Assembly: GCF_021018805.1 (NCBI RefSeq)
Contig: NC_086258.1
Location: forward strand, 6,115,081 to 6,179,080
DNA: 64,000 nt
Source of the DNA: Prinia subflava
Lineage: Eukaryota > Chordata > Aves > Passeriformes > Cisticolidae
Reading direction: 5' to 3'
Below, piece after piece: positions 37,131 through 49,811 of this stretch; position 1 is the stretch's first letter; each line of letters starts with the position of its first letter. The notes below the pieces were generated by a model that ran no database searches, was not told where the DNA came from, and saw only the letters and a list, made by a program, of their open reading frames with translations. A program made the position numbers and the translations under genes.

Positions 37131-38542
37131 TCTATAGAGAATTTCTAGTGTGACATACAGCACTGGATACAGCCTCTCCTGCTTTATTCTTCCAGAGTGC
37201 TGGGATTATTAAGTATTTGATTTCTCTAGGTTGGAACAAAGGAAAACAGAGGAATTTTTCCAGATAGTCATATTCCTTTCCATGTACACGGTCCTGTTCA
37301 TATTCATGTTGAAATGGAGGGATGTGTGTAGTATTCTGAACTATGACTATATCTGCAAGGGTGAACTCCTTGGTGCATTGCAGTAAGAGGATGATGTGGT
37401 AGAAATCTTCTGTGCTTCAGCTGGGCATCATCCTACATCTGCTAGTACAGTAATATGAGAAGTCATGATGAGCTCCTAGAAATCTGTTTGTTACTAAATA
37501 ATAGAGAAAGGGCAGGGGAAGAGGAAGTAAGAACTTGCCCCAAGTTTCTTGTTAAAAGTATTCTTTAAAGGGACTAACTAAATTTGTGACTCCAGGTCTT
37601 CCTGAACTGATGAACCCATCTGAGAGATGTTACAACATGCTAGGCCAGTCTTCTGTACTTAAGCAGAAAACTCTCTCACGAGAATTTGACTGTTGGAGTT
37701 TGTCAGGTTAATCTGTCTGTGGGCTCCTGGGCCTGAAGTCTGCAAGATCTTTAGTAGTCTCTCACTGCTGCTCCTAATGGTCAAGGTGTGGATAATGCTG
37801 CTCTCACCTTGCTTGGAAGACATTTGAATGGAAGAAATTATTTTTAAAAGTGTATTTTTATGCTGAAGTGTAAGCAACAGTAACAATCCTATACCTCACT
37901 AGTTAGGTATGCTTTCTAGTAGCTTTTAACGTTAAGGAATGCTTGTTTGAAAGGGTGCGTGATGAGTTAAGAAGCTGGGAAAGATCAATTTAACCTTCAC
38001 CCAGTGGGGAGGCTAAGTTTTAAATGCTGTTGCAAGCTTTAACTCTTAGTCTCCCATCACGTGTGTATTGAGTGTTGTAATGCCAGACGGAAGTGCCTTT
38101 CACTTTGTTGATTGTACTGTGGTTTTAAATTGGTACAAGAGATGGGGCTGGTTTTGTGCTGCATCATCTGCTCCCTCATTTGTTCTTAAACTTCCTTGAA
38201 GAGGTGATGCTAAATTATAGCTCTCATTACAATTATGTTCATTCAAATTACAGCAGAGAGTTTAGCGCTCATGTTAAGCTCTGAATTAAAAGTGTTGATT
38301 GCCTTTTACAGCCCTACTTGTGTTTGTCAAACGTTGGCAAACTGTTCACAGTGATGCAATTTCCAGAGCCAAACACTAGCAAGCCATTAACCTTGGGACA
38401 TTGGACTGTCACTTTTCAGTGTGATGTTTTTCCTACTAACTGATTTATTCATAGTTGTACGTGCTGCATCCAGTTTCACTTACTCCAAAAAGAAAATACT
38501 CGTGCTATTTCAAAACACTAAATACTACCGTACTGCAGTTGC

Positions 38543-38548
38543 AATAAA
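38543..38548 (+). terminator. Candidate TOR1B poly(A) signal
   Basis: AATAAA in GTTGCAATAAAACC, the first canonical plus-strand hexamer noted after the TOR1B stop codon. Confidence 0.35.
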
Positions 38549-38565
38549 ACCTAAGTTACTTCTCT

Positions 38566-39895
38566 CTTGGTTAATTATTTTCAGATATAGGAATGTACTA
38601 GTGTATGCAGTTTGCAACCAGCTGTGGTGCACGTTTCTGTTACAGTTCCTTTAAAAGTGTGGGCAGCCAGCAGCTCACACCTCACTGAAGGGGTGGTTGT
38701 GAAGCACGTGTTGTGCTCTGAGGATGCACCAGGAAATGTCCGGGAGCTGCCTGGGAAGCCCAGGCTCTGCTGCTCCCTTGGACTTTACCCCTCATGGGAC
38801 AGCTCAGTGCTTGTCCCTCCCTGGCCACACCAGGGCCAAGCTGCCTCTGGCAGGCAGGGCAGCAGCACTTCCTATTTCAGTGGATTTAAACCATGGCCTC
38901 TGATTGTATGAGCACAGTGTGAGATCTCAGAACATTCCCTGCAGAAAGCTGGACTGAAGCAGCAGCTGCTTGTCCTGGACCCTGGTAAGAACAGAATTCA
39001 CTCTTGGGACTGCTCAGCTCCTCTCACCTGGCCAATGGAGTGTTTCTCTGGGTAGCAGACCTTTCCTCCATGACACTTTCCTTTGTCTGATCCAGTCTTA
39101 AATGGCCTATTAAATAGAATAATGGCCAAGTTACCCAGTCACAGCAAGAAGAGTGAGGACCTTAGCTCTGAAACCATACAGGGGTGGAATAACAGGATCA
39201 GAAGGATAAAGCCTGGGAGTGATTTCAGGCACACCTGTCTCTTACCCAGACAGAGCTGCTCGTGGCCAGGTCTGCACAACAGAAGAGAGGTTAAACAGAG
39301 GCATCTCCACCCTTTCCACATCATTCCTGCTCTCCAGAGGAACCTTCCCTCTACCCTGGGCCATTCAGGGCTGTGCTACCCTGACTGTATCCTGGCTACC
39401 AATGTATATCAATGCTGGTATTGATGCTGCACTGGCAAACAAAGCAGAACTAAGATAGTTCTGGAAGAGCCACAAGACAGCCTGGTTGTACTGATTCTCT
39501 TGGTACCAGACCGTAGTACAAATTAATCATCCTTACAGCTGCTTTTTCCCATTAGCCAGTTATTTGCTATAATCAGGAAGTCAAAGAAACAGATAAATAC
39601 CTGAGCTCAAAGCACTCATGTGCTGACAAATAGTAGGATTGATAATTTTTGTATCACACACCTTCAGAGCAAGTGGACAGTGGGAACCTCACTTGCTCTT
39701 TTTTCTTCCCCCTTGCAGAGAAAACTCCAAGATGCTGCCACTGAAAACGTGGGTGGCTTCAATCAGAGTGTGTGCTCTTCCTCAACATGGAGCAACGTTA
39801 TTGTTTTAACAGCATGATAATAACAGAGTAAATTTGTGCAAAATTAATATCAAATCACTGCAAAGAACAGCAGATGGTAGCTACGAAATACATTT
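38566..39895. other. Gap between the convergent torsin genes
   Basis: Roughly 1.3 kb between the inferred 3' ends of TOR1B and TOR1A. Nothing recognisable on either strand. Confidence 0.4.
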
Positions 39896-39908
39896 CTGAT
39901 GACAAAGG

Positions 39909-39914
39909 TTTATT
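39909..39914 (-). terminator. Candidate TOR1A poly(A) signal
   Basis: TTTATT on the plus strand, giving AATAAA about 1.09 kb after the TOR1A stop on the minus strand. The region between is AT-rich and non-coding, consistent with a 3' UTR. Confidence 0.45.
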
Positions 39915-41000
39915 TTGAACAGCAACTGGAATGAAAAAAAGCCTTTGCAGTGCTCACATTCAGAAACAAGTCTGACACCCTTCACAGTAATTTCAGTGGA
40001 CACAATTTATGGGTTATTTTTTTAAATGCCTTTAGATCTGCCTCCATCCCTGCCTCAGAGGCACAGAGTAGGGTGAGAAGATGAAAAAGGGAAAACTGCA
40101 AGCTTTCCCCTGAATTCAACATGTAAGTGAAGAGAAGCCTCTTAGTTTCCATGGTGTAAAATTTAATCTGTACACATTTCCCATGACATTGCAGCCTTTC
40201 CATGAGGCTGACTCACCACTCCCAGAGCACAGCCCTCCCTCCTGTGATCACTCCAGGGAGAGCCTGCTGTGGGCAACTTTACACATAAAAACTAACCTAA
40301 AACAGGAACTGAGTACACTGGGGTGGCATTTAGGGATTTTAACTCACTTCCTTGTAATATTAAGTCTGCTCTTTGAACACTATTTACAACAAAGAGTTTT
40401 ATATTCTTGGTTGGACACATAGGAGACTAAATTATACCTCGGTTTTAAAAAAGACAATGGCACTGTATGATGTTGGAGAGAAGAGCCCAGATTTTTTAAT
40501 TCCAGAATCCCCCCCCTTATCTTTACTGGGCCCAAGCTGTTGAAGGCAAAAAGACACGTTCTAGTTTTAATGCATATTCCCACACAGGACCAATGAAGGC
40601 TTTCAGAGACACAGGAACTTTGATTAAAGTTCTCAATATTGTCTAGAGATCATCCACATTAGAGCAAAATCAAATTAAATTTAGGCCATAGTCTCAGTCC
40701 TTCTGTACCTGTCAAGAGTCTGCCAAAGGGTTCCAATGATCTACACATGATTCAAGGAGTCTTGTGCCCTCCCAGATCCAGGAATTCCCAAAGCAGTTCC
40801 TTCTTACCTTCACAGCACAAGGCTGAAGCACTCGGGAGCCGTGACTGGTGACAAAAATGCAGAGGCACTGCTGCTTATTTACACACCAGTTAAAAAATAG
40901 TGTTCCTTTCTTTAAAAAGTACTTAAAAATGAAATGTCTCAGGTCCCCCACTTTGTGATTAAATTAAATTTGCTTCTTTGCAGGTTGTAGCAATAAAGCA
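39915..41000 (-). other. TOR1A: TOR1A 3' untranslated region (inferred)
   Basis: Non-coding sequence between the TOR1A stop codon and the candidate poly(A) signal. No repeat recognised. Confidence 0.45.
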
Positions 41001-44000
41001 TTAGAAGTCATAATAATAATCCAGCTTTGCATCCACAGTTTTACATCCTTTATCTGAATAGATTCTCTCCTCTCTTGGAAAATAGGTCATTTCATCAGCT
41101 ATCCTGCTCACAATGTCTTCATCCACGGTGTAGCCACGTGACTCAATCTCAACCCTGACACACATTTTCACATGTTTGTATTCCAGAGGCAGGAAAGGAA
41201 TAAAGTAGTCAATGAGATTTCTGTCAATCAAGGTGCTGTGCCAAAATCCACCTGCAAAGGGAAAGAGGTTTGTGAGGTTTTCTCTAGTTAAACAGCACCA
41301 CAGGTTGAGTGGGAGCAAGGGGCAGATCACAGCTAAGAATTCACCTGGGATTTTAGGGCACTGTAATGCACAAGTCAATACAAGCCCCTTCTCATATTTG
41401 AGCATAAAAGTTTAGACAGACACGTAAATGTGGTGTCCTTTAGGCTGAATGAATGAATTTTGGCTGTGCTTGAACCTTGCTCTCCAGGTGCTGGTCTCAT
41501 ACCTTTCTCACCTAGAGAGGGACAGATTTTCTCTCTTATCAGCTCTCCCAGATCAGTTTTCTCATTCCTTTTTTGGAGCTTGTATCTAAACTTTTAAACA
41601 ACTACAGTAAGTTTGCTTCCAATGCTAAATTTAGAGCATAATTATGTTAAAACCCCTTTTCATCAGAGGTCCTGTGTGAGGAAACCTCTGAAGCACTTTC
41701 CCCAAAATGTGCAGTCCAACAGGCAGCAAACAGGCTGGTGGCCAAGGTGCACACACTGAGCTCCTTAATCTTCCCTCACCCTGGGAGCCAGCTGCAGGCC
41801 CCAAAACTGCATTTTTGCTCCTCAAAAGCCAAAAACTGGAGGCCACATCAAGAAGAAAATAGCTTGTAAAAGTGCAGTTTAATGCAGCACATCCCTTTTG
41901 TTTAACTTTTACCACCTCAACAGCATTCCCAGTTTTACTCACTATTTTTGTTGTTGAAGACAGACACAGAGAGTGCATTTTGGATATCTGTGAGCTGGAT
42001 ATCTTCCCTTGTCCTCCCATTTCTCCAGAAATCTAGTGCTACCTCTGTTATTTTTTCAGCTCCTGCATTGCTAAGTGAAGAGAAAACAGAGATTGTAGCT
42101 GGGGGTAGTTGTCAGTGTTGAAGTTATGAAGTAAAAGCATGGAGTGTACAGAACAGAAACCTTGAGAAGCCTCTGTTTACCTGAGGAAGATGAAGATGGC
42201 TTGTCTGTAGGACACCCCATCCAGCAGCTCATAGTAGTCCAGGAAGGGCTTGATTGAGTCAATGAGCCCTGCGTGCATTTTATCCATTTCATCAAATATA
42301 AAGAGTGACCGGGGACAGATGCTCACATTTCCCCGAATCCACGACTGCAACTGGTCCTGAGTGCCATAAAAGTGAAAGATGCTGAAAGAGTTTGTGTTGA
42401 AAAGACAGAAAAAACAGCACCTTCTGTTCATGGAACCTTGTCCTGAAGGAGTTGTTTCAGTGGTGTCATTTTAATAGCTTTGGCTTCTTGACTAAAACAT
42501 GGTTACAAGCTGTAAATGAAACGTCAACAAAATTTCATGCTTGTTCTGAAAAATTTAAGACACCAAGAGACAGGATGGGAGCAGAAATTCTCCAAATATT
42601 CCTATAAAAAGCAAAAATAAAAGTGCACAGTAGGAAAAAAATGGGTCCCACCAAGGCACAGCCACACAAAGCCAAGCTCTGACAAGCCAGATGATGACTT
42701 TTGGCAGCACTTTGGTCTAAACAACCTTAATATAAGCAGTATTAAATTTGCTACCTAGCAGCAGTGAGAAATTGCACCTGAGGTCACTGGCAGAAGCAGA
42801 AACAAAATTTAACTCTCTGTGTTTTAATCAGTTAGCAGTTAAATGAAGACAATTACAAGTCCTTCTTAAAACAGTGTTGTCCAAAAAGGCTAATGCTTTC
42901 TTGCATTGAAAGAATGTCTCACTTAAGCATTGCATTTTCATCTTGAATATTACATTCAAGATCAATAACGCATTAATTGGGAGGAAAAGGGTTGAAGTGC
43001 TGGTAGATGAATGAGAAATAACTGTTCTGACTATTTTCAGTGATTCATCACTGTTTTATTTATTCTACTCAGTCCCTGAACTGCAGGTGTACTGGGAATA
43101 AGCAGCAATACTTTCTCCTACTGCCTTGGGCAGCAAATTTCCCAAGTGTATTCATTCACCTCAAAACAAATGCAGAAAAGCATCATTTTATTTCAAAATG
43201 GCTCAGTTAACAGAAGGGTGGAAATAAGTTGTAAAAGAGGAAATGTCTATTTCCTCCATTTAGAAATCAGGTTTGTAGACCATCCTGTTCCCATATTTAA
43301 CAGATACAAACTGAATATCAACATGCAGTACTACAAGACAGTGGTACTTGAACTGTGCAGTGAACAAAGTGAGAACAAAAAAACCCATGAAATACATCTG
43401 AGCTACTGCTCTATGGTATCTCCCTGCCTACAGAACTGACACAATTCTAAACTCATCTACCTGTACCCTTCTGACAGCAGAGTATTTTGTGATTTTGCTT
43501 TACAGCTTGGAAATAGATCCATAGAAAACTAAATAACCTGCTCAGTGTGCAGAATAGACAGTGATGCCTCAGACAGCCAGTGTGAGCTTGCCATGGTGCC
43601 TGGCGAACCTGGGTTGTTTCCAGAGTCATGAACTATTTAGTTTTTTGCAGTGCCCACCAACACATCACCTAACCAGGAACTGTGTTTATCCTTAAGTCAG
43701 TCCCATTTCTAAGCAAAGTGCAGAATGAAAATTAAACCGTATCACTCTTCCCTAAAAAGAGGCTCAAAACACACACAAAAAGCTTCACATTGGCGGGAAA
43801 ACCAATCCTGATGGTTGTTAGGATCTACACAGTTCTGTACAGACTGCAAAACTACCATAGCATACATGTTACTGGATAAAATACCATCAAGGTCTGATGT
43901 ACTGATCATGCCACAACATTTATAACTCATTGCAGCACAGCTCATTCTTACCTTGTAGAGATTGATGCTGTGAGCGTGAGGAAAGTGTAAAGTTGCCACG

Positions 44001-44607
44001 AACTGATGGACATATTTACTCTGCAGACCCTTTTTATAAATGCTTTCAGCGACGATCTTACTGACAAAGTTTTTGCCTGTTCCAGTCCACCCGTGCAAGG
44101 AAAGCGCGAGAGGCTTTTTGGCGTTGGTGTTGTTCAAGAAGCCCCTCACGGCTTTGACAACCACCTTGCTCACCAAGTGCTGCCCGAACAGCTTCTTGTC
44201 CAAATTCTCCTGCAGAGCTGCGTGGAGAGACGAGACTGTCAGCGGCGGGGAGCGGGCCGGGCGCGGCCCCCGGGCAGGGGCCAAAGGGCCGGGCCGGAGC
44301 GGCGGCCCAGGGGAAGGCCCCGCGGGCTCTGCCCGGCTCCCGGCGCTGCCCCGGCGCCCTCCCGCCACCTCCCCTCAGCCCACCCCGGTCCCGCACCGGC
44401 GGCGGCGCGCCTGTCGTGCCGCTGCAGGCAGCACTCCCTGAAGTAGCAGTAGAGCCGCGGGTAGGAGATGAAGCCGGTGAGGGCGGAGGCAGCGGCGCCC
44501 GCGATGGCGAGTCCCAGGCTGATGGGCTCCACGGCGCCGGCCGGCGTTAGGAGCGGCAGCAGCACCAACGCCAGGGCCGCCCGCAGCGCGCCCCGCCGCA
44601 GCCTCAT
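41001..44607 (-). CDS. TOR1A: Torsin-1A (DYT1 dystonia protein orthologue)
   Basis: ER-lumen and nuclear-envelope AAA+ ATPase; the human orthologue is mutated in early-onset dystonia. Five minus-strand exons, 44397-44607, 43952-44217, 42181-42356, 41943-42070 and 41001-41251, join to 343 codons. Features: signal peptide ending near TPAGA, hydrophobic [14 protein letters not shown] region, cysteine motif YCYFRECC, Walker A GWTGTGKN (113-120, K119), Walker B IFDEMDKM with E182, the SNAG sensor-1 motif at the exon 3/4 junction, sensor-2 GCK (329-331) and a C-terminus KLDYYYDF, close to human KLDYYYDD. The residue pair matching the human DYT1 Glu-Glu site reads Asp-Glu here (313-314). The start was chosen by alignment with the human signal peptide; an in-frame upstream ATG with a better context exists at 44664. 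Tail to tail with TOR1B, from which all intron positions are shared, as expected for a tandem duplication. Confidence 0.97.
42357..43951 (-). other. TOR1A: TOR1A intron 2
   Basis: AT-rich intron of about 1.6 kb between the Walker A and Walker B exons. No exon or recognised transposon. Confidence 0.6.
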
Positions 44608-44800
44608 CGCCCGCCCGGCCCGGCCGCCGCTTCCGCCCCTCGGCGCCGCTTCCGCCGCCGCCATGGCGGGTGCGGGGAGAGGCGGGGCCGGCGCTGAGGG
44701 GCGGCCGCCATGTTTGGGCGGGAACGGGCGGGGCCAGCGCTGAGGGGCCGCGGGGCCGCCGCCATGTTTGGTCGGGCCGCTGTCGGGAGTGGAAGGGTGC
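44608..44800 (-). promoter_or_regulatory. TOR1A: TOR1A CpG promoter with repeated YY1-like sites
   Basis: CpG-dense region in which a unit of about 48-52 bases is repeated about two and a half times. Each unit carries CCGCCATG: at 44658 with GCGG following, and at 44705 and 44758 with TTTGG following. CCGCCATNTT is the YY1 motif, so two copies match well. The first copy coincides with the alternative upstream ATG on the minus strand. Confidence 0.6.
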
Positions 44801-44855
44801 CCGGCGCGGTAGTTATTAAATAGTGCATTCTGTGGCTGTGTCGCCGGGTGTTAGA

Positions 44856-45000
44856 ATAGAGGAATCAAAGAATCATCATGGTTAGAAGAGACCTTTGACA
44901 TCATCATGTCCAATCGTCCAGCCAGCACTGCCACTGTAACCCCTAAACCACTAAAACCCACACCACCCAGTGCCTGGCCATCTGAACAGTGAAAGATTTT
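44856..45000 (-). mobile_element. CR1-type LINE 3' fragment
   Basis: Antisense CR1 tail: GAATCAAAGAATCATCATGGTTAGAAGAGACC, ATCATCATGTCCAATCGTCCAGCC, CACTGCCACTGTAACCCCTAAACCACTAAAACCC. It lies between the TOR1A promoter and the C9orf78 3' end. Moderately diverged. Confidence 0.75.
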
Positions 45001-45647
45001 GGCCTGGCACAGAAATTCTTCCCCTTTTCTGAGAAAAAGTGAAATCTGAGGTTGTCCCTCCCCACCCTGAAGTTGTCACTTCTGAGAGATGGAACAACCT
45101 GGTCAGCAGCAGCACCAAAACTCATAAACCAGGAAAAACCCATCAGCATGAATTCCAGAAGAAAAAATGCTACGATAACTTAAAAAACACTTTTACTATT
45201 TTCAAGTTACAAATCTTCACTACAAGTATCCACACTGCACTTCTGGGGAAGATATGTGGACAAGAATACAAACTCCCAAGGGCTTTACATTTCAAAGTAA
45301 AGAGCATTGCTGCTCTTAAAGGATCTCTTTCTTTAGTATTACAACAGTGAAAAGAAAAATCTATAAAAGCCAATTTGTTTTCTCACTAAAAAATGCCAAC
45401 CATGAAAGCTCATTTTCCATTATAAAACTTCATTTATAAGAACATAATTATATACAAAGTCACACCAACCAAAGCATTCACAATCACCTGCAAACTGATT
45501 CACTACAAGTTCACACAGGAAAAGCTTTGTGGGTAACATCAGCATCTGAAGGTAGTGACTCTTCCCAACATCCATCGCAGGTCACTTACACAAAATCCTT
45601 TACTGGTGGAAAATAGGAACAACTCCAAAGGCTTCAGTCCACATTCA
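45001..45647 (-). other. C9orf78 3' UTR and flank
   Basis: AT-rich non-coding sequence downstream of the C9orf78 stop. No canonical minus-strand AATAAA was found with confidence close to the stop, so the transcript end is not placed. Confidence 0.4.
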
Positions 45648-48600
45648 TCAGTAACGCCTGTTCATCTTCTTGAACTTCTCATAGTGATAATCATCTGTGG
45701 CTTTCTCATTGAGGGGACGTTTGCGATTTGGAGGAGACCCTTCGAAAGAAAAAGAAGGAAATTTTATATCCCTGTCCTTCCACGGGAGACGTTTCCTGAA
45801 CTCTGCCACCTCCCTTAGACAGCCCCTCACTCTCTGTGTGAGGTTATTGCCTTACACCCTTTGCTGTTCCACCAGACTTCCACCCTTGTCAGATAGCTTT
45901 GGAAAGACTTCAGTTGTGACCTTCACCACTCCACCCCCGAGCATCTCTCCAGAATCCTCCATCCAGAGGTTCTGGTGTGATCTAGTGGTGCAACACCCGG
46001 CTCTCTTGGACTTGGATTGCTCCACTCCCGCTACCTCAGGGCACTCAGAGAAGAGGAGGCAAGCAGAGCCAGGTGGTTCCTCTGTACAAGACCCCTGAAG
46101 AGTTTCAGTGTCTCCTCACAACCATTCAGATTTGGAACTTACGTTCAGGTTCTGGCCTCTCCGTGTCCCCTACTCTCAGTGGACGAGGCTTTGGCTCCTC
46201 CTTGTTCCTTCGCACTGGTGCATTCAGCTCCTCATGATAAACTGCAAGGAGGAAAACATCAGAGAAGGAATGTTATCTGGAGCACTCTTATCCAGATGGA
46301 TACATTTCTGTGGCCTTTGTTATAAGTGATCTTTACCAGAAACAAGAGAAACTCAGAACCACCCTTCTTGGAATTGGTTTCTATGGCTAATTAGGCAAGA
46401 TGGGGCAGAGCAAATTCCAACAGCACTATTTCAAGTGCCCCAAACACTCTTCACTTCCATCAGAACACACCAACCTGATTCCCATCACCCTTGTAAGCAT
46501 GGAAGGACACAGCAGAACACTGCCTTTCCTTTAGATGTCTGCACCATCAGATGATCACACAGAAATTAATTCCTGTCTCCTGTCCAGTAAGGTCTGTGTT
46601 TGCTTGGCCACCTGTCTGCCCTGGCAGCCTACAAACTGGAATCTCTCCACCATACACCGTCATTTCCAGCACACAAGGCACAACTTAAAGAAAAACTTGA
46701 AATTTATGAGGCAGTGTCAGCTGGGAATTCAGAAAGCCCAGCCACGAGAAACACATCCCTCTCCTTGCTGATGGGCAGAAGAAAAAGACCAGGCCAGAGA
46801 ATCCCAGGAAAAGCAATCGGACATGCTGATACATGGACCAATTTCTCTGTCCCAGCTGGGTCAGGAGAGACACTCAAGACTTACATCTGTTGTGCTGGAC
46901 ATAATTAACAGCCATGTTGGTGGGAACAAAGGAAGTTTCGCTGTCTTTCTTTTTGTTCTGCTGCTCTGCCAGCAGCTTGGCCTTGGCCTCTTCGGTTGAG
47001 ATGATGTTTTTTATTTTTGCACTAGAAGAAAAAAAAAATTACTCAGCCATAATTAGAAAGGGTAGCAGGCACAGAAGTGCTAAGTGCATGGATTTGGAGG
47101 ACAGTAAGAGCACTGCTGTGGCATCTGATGCAGTTTTTGAGAGAGGAGGCAGTGCTATAGAAGCAGACACTTTGTTTAAAAGGTAAAAAGGAAGCTCCTA
47201 TTTTTGTGCATCGTTTCAGTGCACGGCACAAAGGGGTCCTGCAGTAAGCACCTGGGGTCAGGTCACAGAAGAGCTTTTTCCCAGAACTCACAGGATGGAG
47301 CTGCACTAAGCCCTGTGCTAATTACCACACCAATCCAGAACATGGCTCAATCCCACCCCATTCCAAACTGGGGATGTGTAATCCAGCATAGCGCTGCTCT
47401 GCCAGCAACAGCTGCTCATCCTGCCAATCCTGGCCAGCACCCACAGATCTGTGAAAGACCTACTCAATTCCCAGGTCCACTTCAGGAATGCCGCTCAGCA
47501 TCTGGTTGGACAACATCTCCTCAGTCTTCTTGGCAGAGGAGACACGGATGTTCTCTGGCAGCTCGTACAGGGAGTCCTCAGCATTCTTGAGCTTCACCTT
47601 CTGCTCCTCATTCTCCACAATTCCCTTTCTCTTCTTCAGCTCAGTCTCAATGTACTTCATCCTAAACAGCGGCACACAAGGGACAGGGCATTTAATTCTG
47701 TTCCTGTGCTCTGTTGTAGCACTGCTGGAGCACAGCTGCATCCCTGTCCTGACAGCACAGAGAGAGGAAAGAATCATCTCTCCAAAAGCACTCAGCTAAT
47801 ACTAGTAGCAAGAATTAATTGTCCGAGAAACAATCAGATCCTCTGAGGTTTTTAACAGCCAGCAGGGAAGGCTCCCATTGGGATTTAGTGCCAAGCTGGC
47901 TGGTTGGCACCTCCCAGTTTTGTCCATGAAAAAGCCTTCTCAATTCCAGCAGGTAGGAAGTGAAAGGGCAGGGAAAACTTTCAGTGAGAGCTGGGAAGAT
48001 GTCCTGGGACTACTCAGAATCCATTACATAAAAAACCAAATGGTGAGGGGCCACCCAGCCTGGGTTAACACCAGAGACACAGCACAGCATGACTCACATG
48101 TCAGCATCTTCATCCCGCCTGTTGGTTTCTGCTGAGAAGGAAGTTCCCAAGTTCAGATCTTCCTCTTCATTAATCCTAAGTGGAAATCACAACGTTTACA
48201 GGTTTTGGTGTTTGTTTTTTTTTTCTGGCTGTTTGTGTTTTTTGGAAGAGGTGTGTGTGGTGGGTTTTTTAAAAGTAATTTAACAAATCAGAGCAAAAGT
48301 AACTGGCCAGACTGCTTTATATAAAATTCTTCAATGTGACACAACCTCTGGTTAATTAATTACCAGTTGTAATTAAATACTAGTCCAGGGAGAGATTTTC
48401 AGAGCTCATATGCACTTACCTGTCCTTGCCTCTTTCTTTCAGCTTCTTCATATCCACCATTCCCCCAGATTTTATCTTAAATGGGTCATCCTGTAAAACA
48501 AGAAATAACAAAATCCCCTGAAGCTTCCCTCTAGTTTAATGCTAGTCTTCAAAATCTGGATAAAACCACAGAAACATTTAGGAATTGAGCTGTGACACCA

Positions 48601-49811
48601 GTCCTGCTCACACAGTCAGTGTTCTCACACCATAACATCTGAGCCCCGAGGTGATGGAATTGTCCAGCACTTACCACAAGTGTGGCTTCTTCTTGCAACT
48701 TCTCTCCCACCAGCAGAGCTGCAGCACTGGTCAGATAAAGAAAGAAGACAAAATTCAGCAGAAGGAAACCCAGGACCAACAATGCTGCACTGCTTTATCT
48801 TTCTCTAAGTTTCCCTGTCTTTTCCATCCTCAGGCTTTAACACAGAAACTCCTGTGTCAGGAACATAATCTTGGCAGTGTCTGACACAACAGTTTGTACT
48901 GGAAGGAGGCAGATGACGAGAGAACCTACTGTCACATCACACCCCTGGACAAAACACAATTTCCTCTCCCAAGTGCTACATCCCTTACCTCACTCCATTG
49001 GGCCGCTTTCTGAGGCTCTGAACTTCTTTGGCTTCCTCAAGTTTTAACCTAAAGAAAAAGATACATTTGACTTAGTTCTTGATGCTTTGGTTTTAATTAA
49101 ATAATTTTATTTTCTGCAGTTAACACAGAATTTTGCAGTTACCACAGAATTTTGCCCTAAACATCTGCATATCAGCATCCACTTTTCAGGTTTCAAGTTA
49201 AATAGGTATTTTCTATTTATTTATGCAATTCTACGCATTTGAGCAATCAGAAAAAAACTAAAAAGAAGACACCTGCTGGATTTGTACCTTTCTGATGCTT
49301 TCCCTCAGCTGAGGAAGGCAGCACCAAACACTGAAAGGCCTGAAGAAGCCAGTTTAGGAAGGATGAGCCAAAATACCCAAGCTTGAGTGGCTGTGAGGAA
49401 AATTGACGGTGAATTGAAATCTCACGCGTTTCTCTAAACTGAGCGCAGTCCGTAACTTCTGGGACCACGTAACGCTGTGACGCACGCTGTGACGTCACGC
49501 CACAACACACTGGTTCAACACGGTGCCACGACGTGACGTCACCGCTCACGGCACAGCCGCACGTCACGACAAGACACGACCCGATGTCGTGACACCGGGA
49601 CCTGCCTGCACTGCTGGACTGGACACACCCGGGATCCCAGCCCGTGCCCACCCACGACCGCTGCAGCACCGCGCGCGGTTGGGCTTCCCGCTGCGCCCGG
49701 CCGGGCTCCCCGCCGGCGCCCGACCCACCTGACCTCCTCGGCGAGCTGCTCGTCCTCCTCCTCCTCGTCCTCGTCCTCCCTGCGCCGGCGGAAGGACTTC
49801 TGGCCCGGCAT
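45648..49811 (-). CDS. C9orf78: Spliceosome-associated protein C9orf78 (Tls1 homologue)
   Basis: Nuclear, largely disordered protein of the Tls1/C9orf78 family, associated with the spliceosome (human protein binds the BRR2 helicase). Nine minus-strand exons: 49729-49811, 48989-49048, 48675-48726, 48420-48490, 48098-48175, 47464-47661, 46885-47021, 46143-46241 and 45648-45739. The joined frame is 289 codons, equal to human. Landmarks: MPGQKSFRRRRE followed by an acidic DEDEEEEDEQ run, LRKRPNGVS, the conserved block SLYELPENIRVSSAKKTEEM, LSNQMLSGIPEVDLGI, MAVNYVQHNRFYHEELNAP and the terminal DDYHYEKFKKMNRRY. All junctions are GT-AG. It starts from the CpG island shared with USP20, transcribed the other way. 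Introns hold nothing recognised. Function in splicing is family knowledge and is not visible in the sequence. Confidence 0.97.

Larger units (their letters stand above)
36792..38565 (+). other. TOR1B: TOR1B 3' untranslated region (inferred)
   Basis: AT-rich sequence with no coding signal after the TOR1B stop. It includes a CR1 fragment. The end is inferred from AATAAA near 38543. Earlier polyadenylation is possible. Confidence 0.4.
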
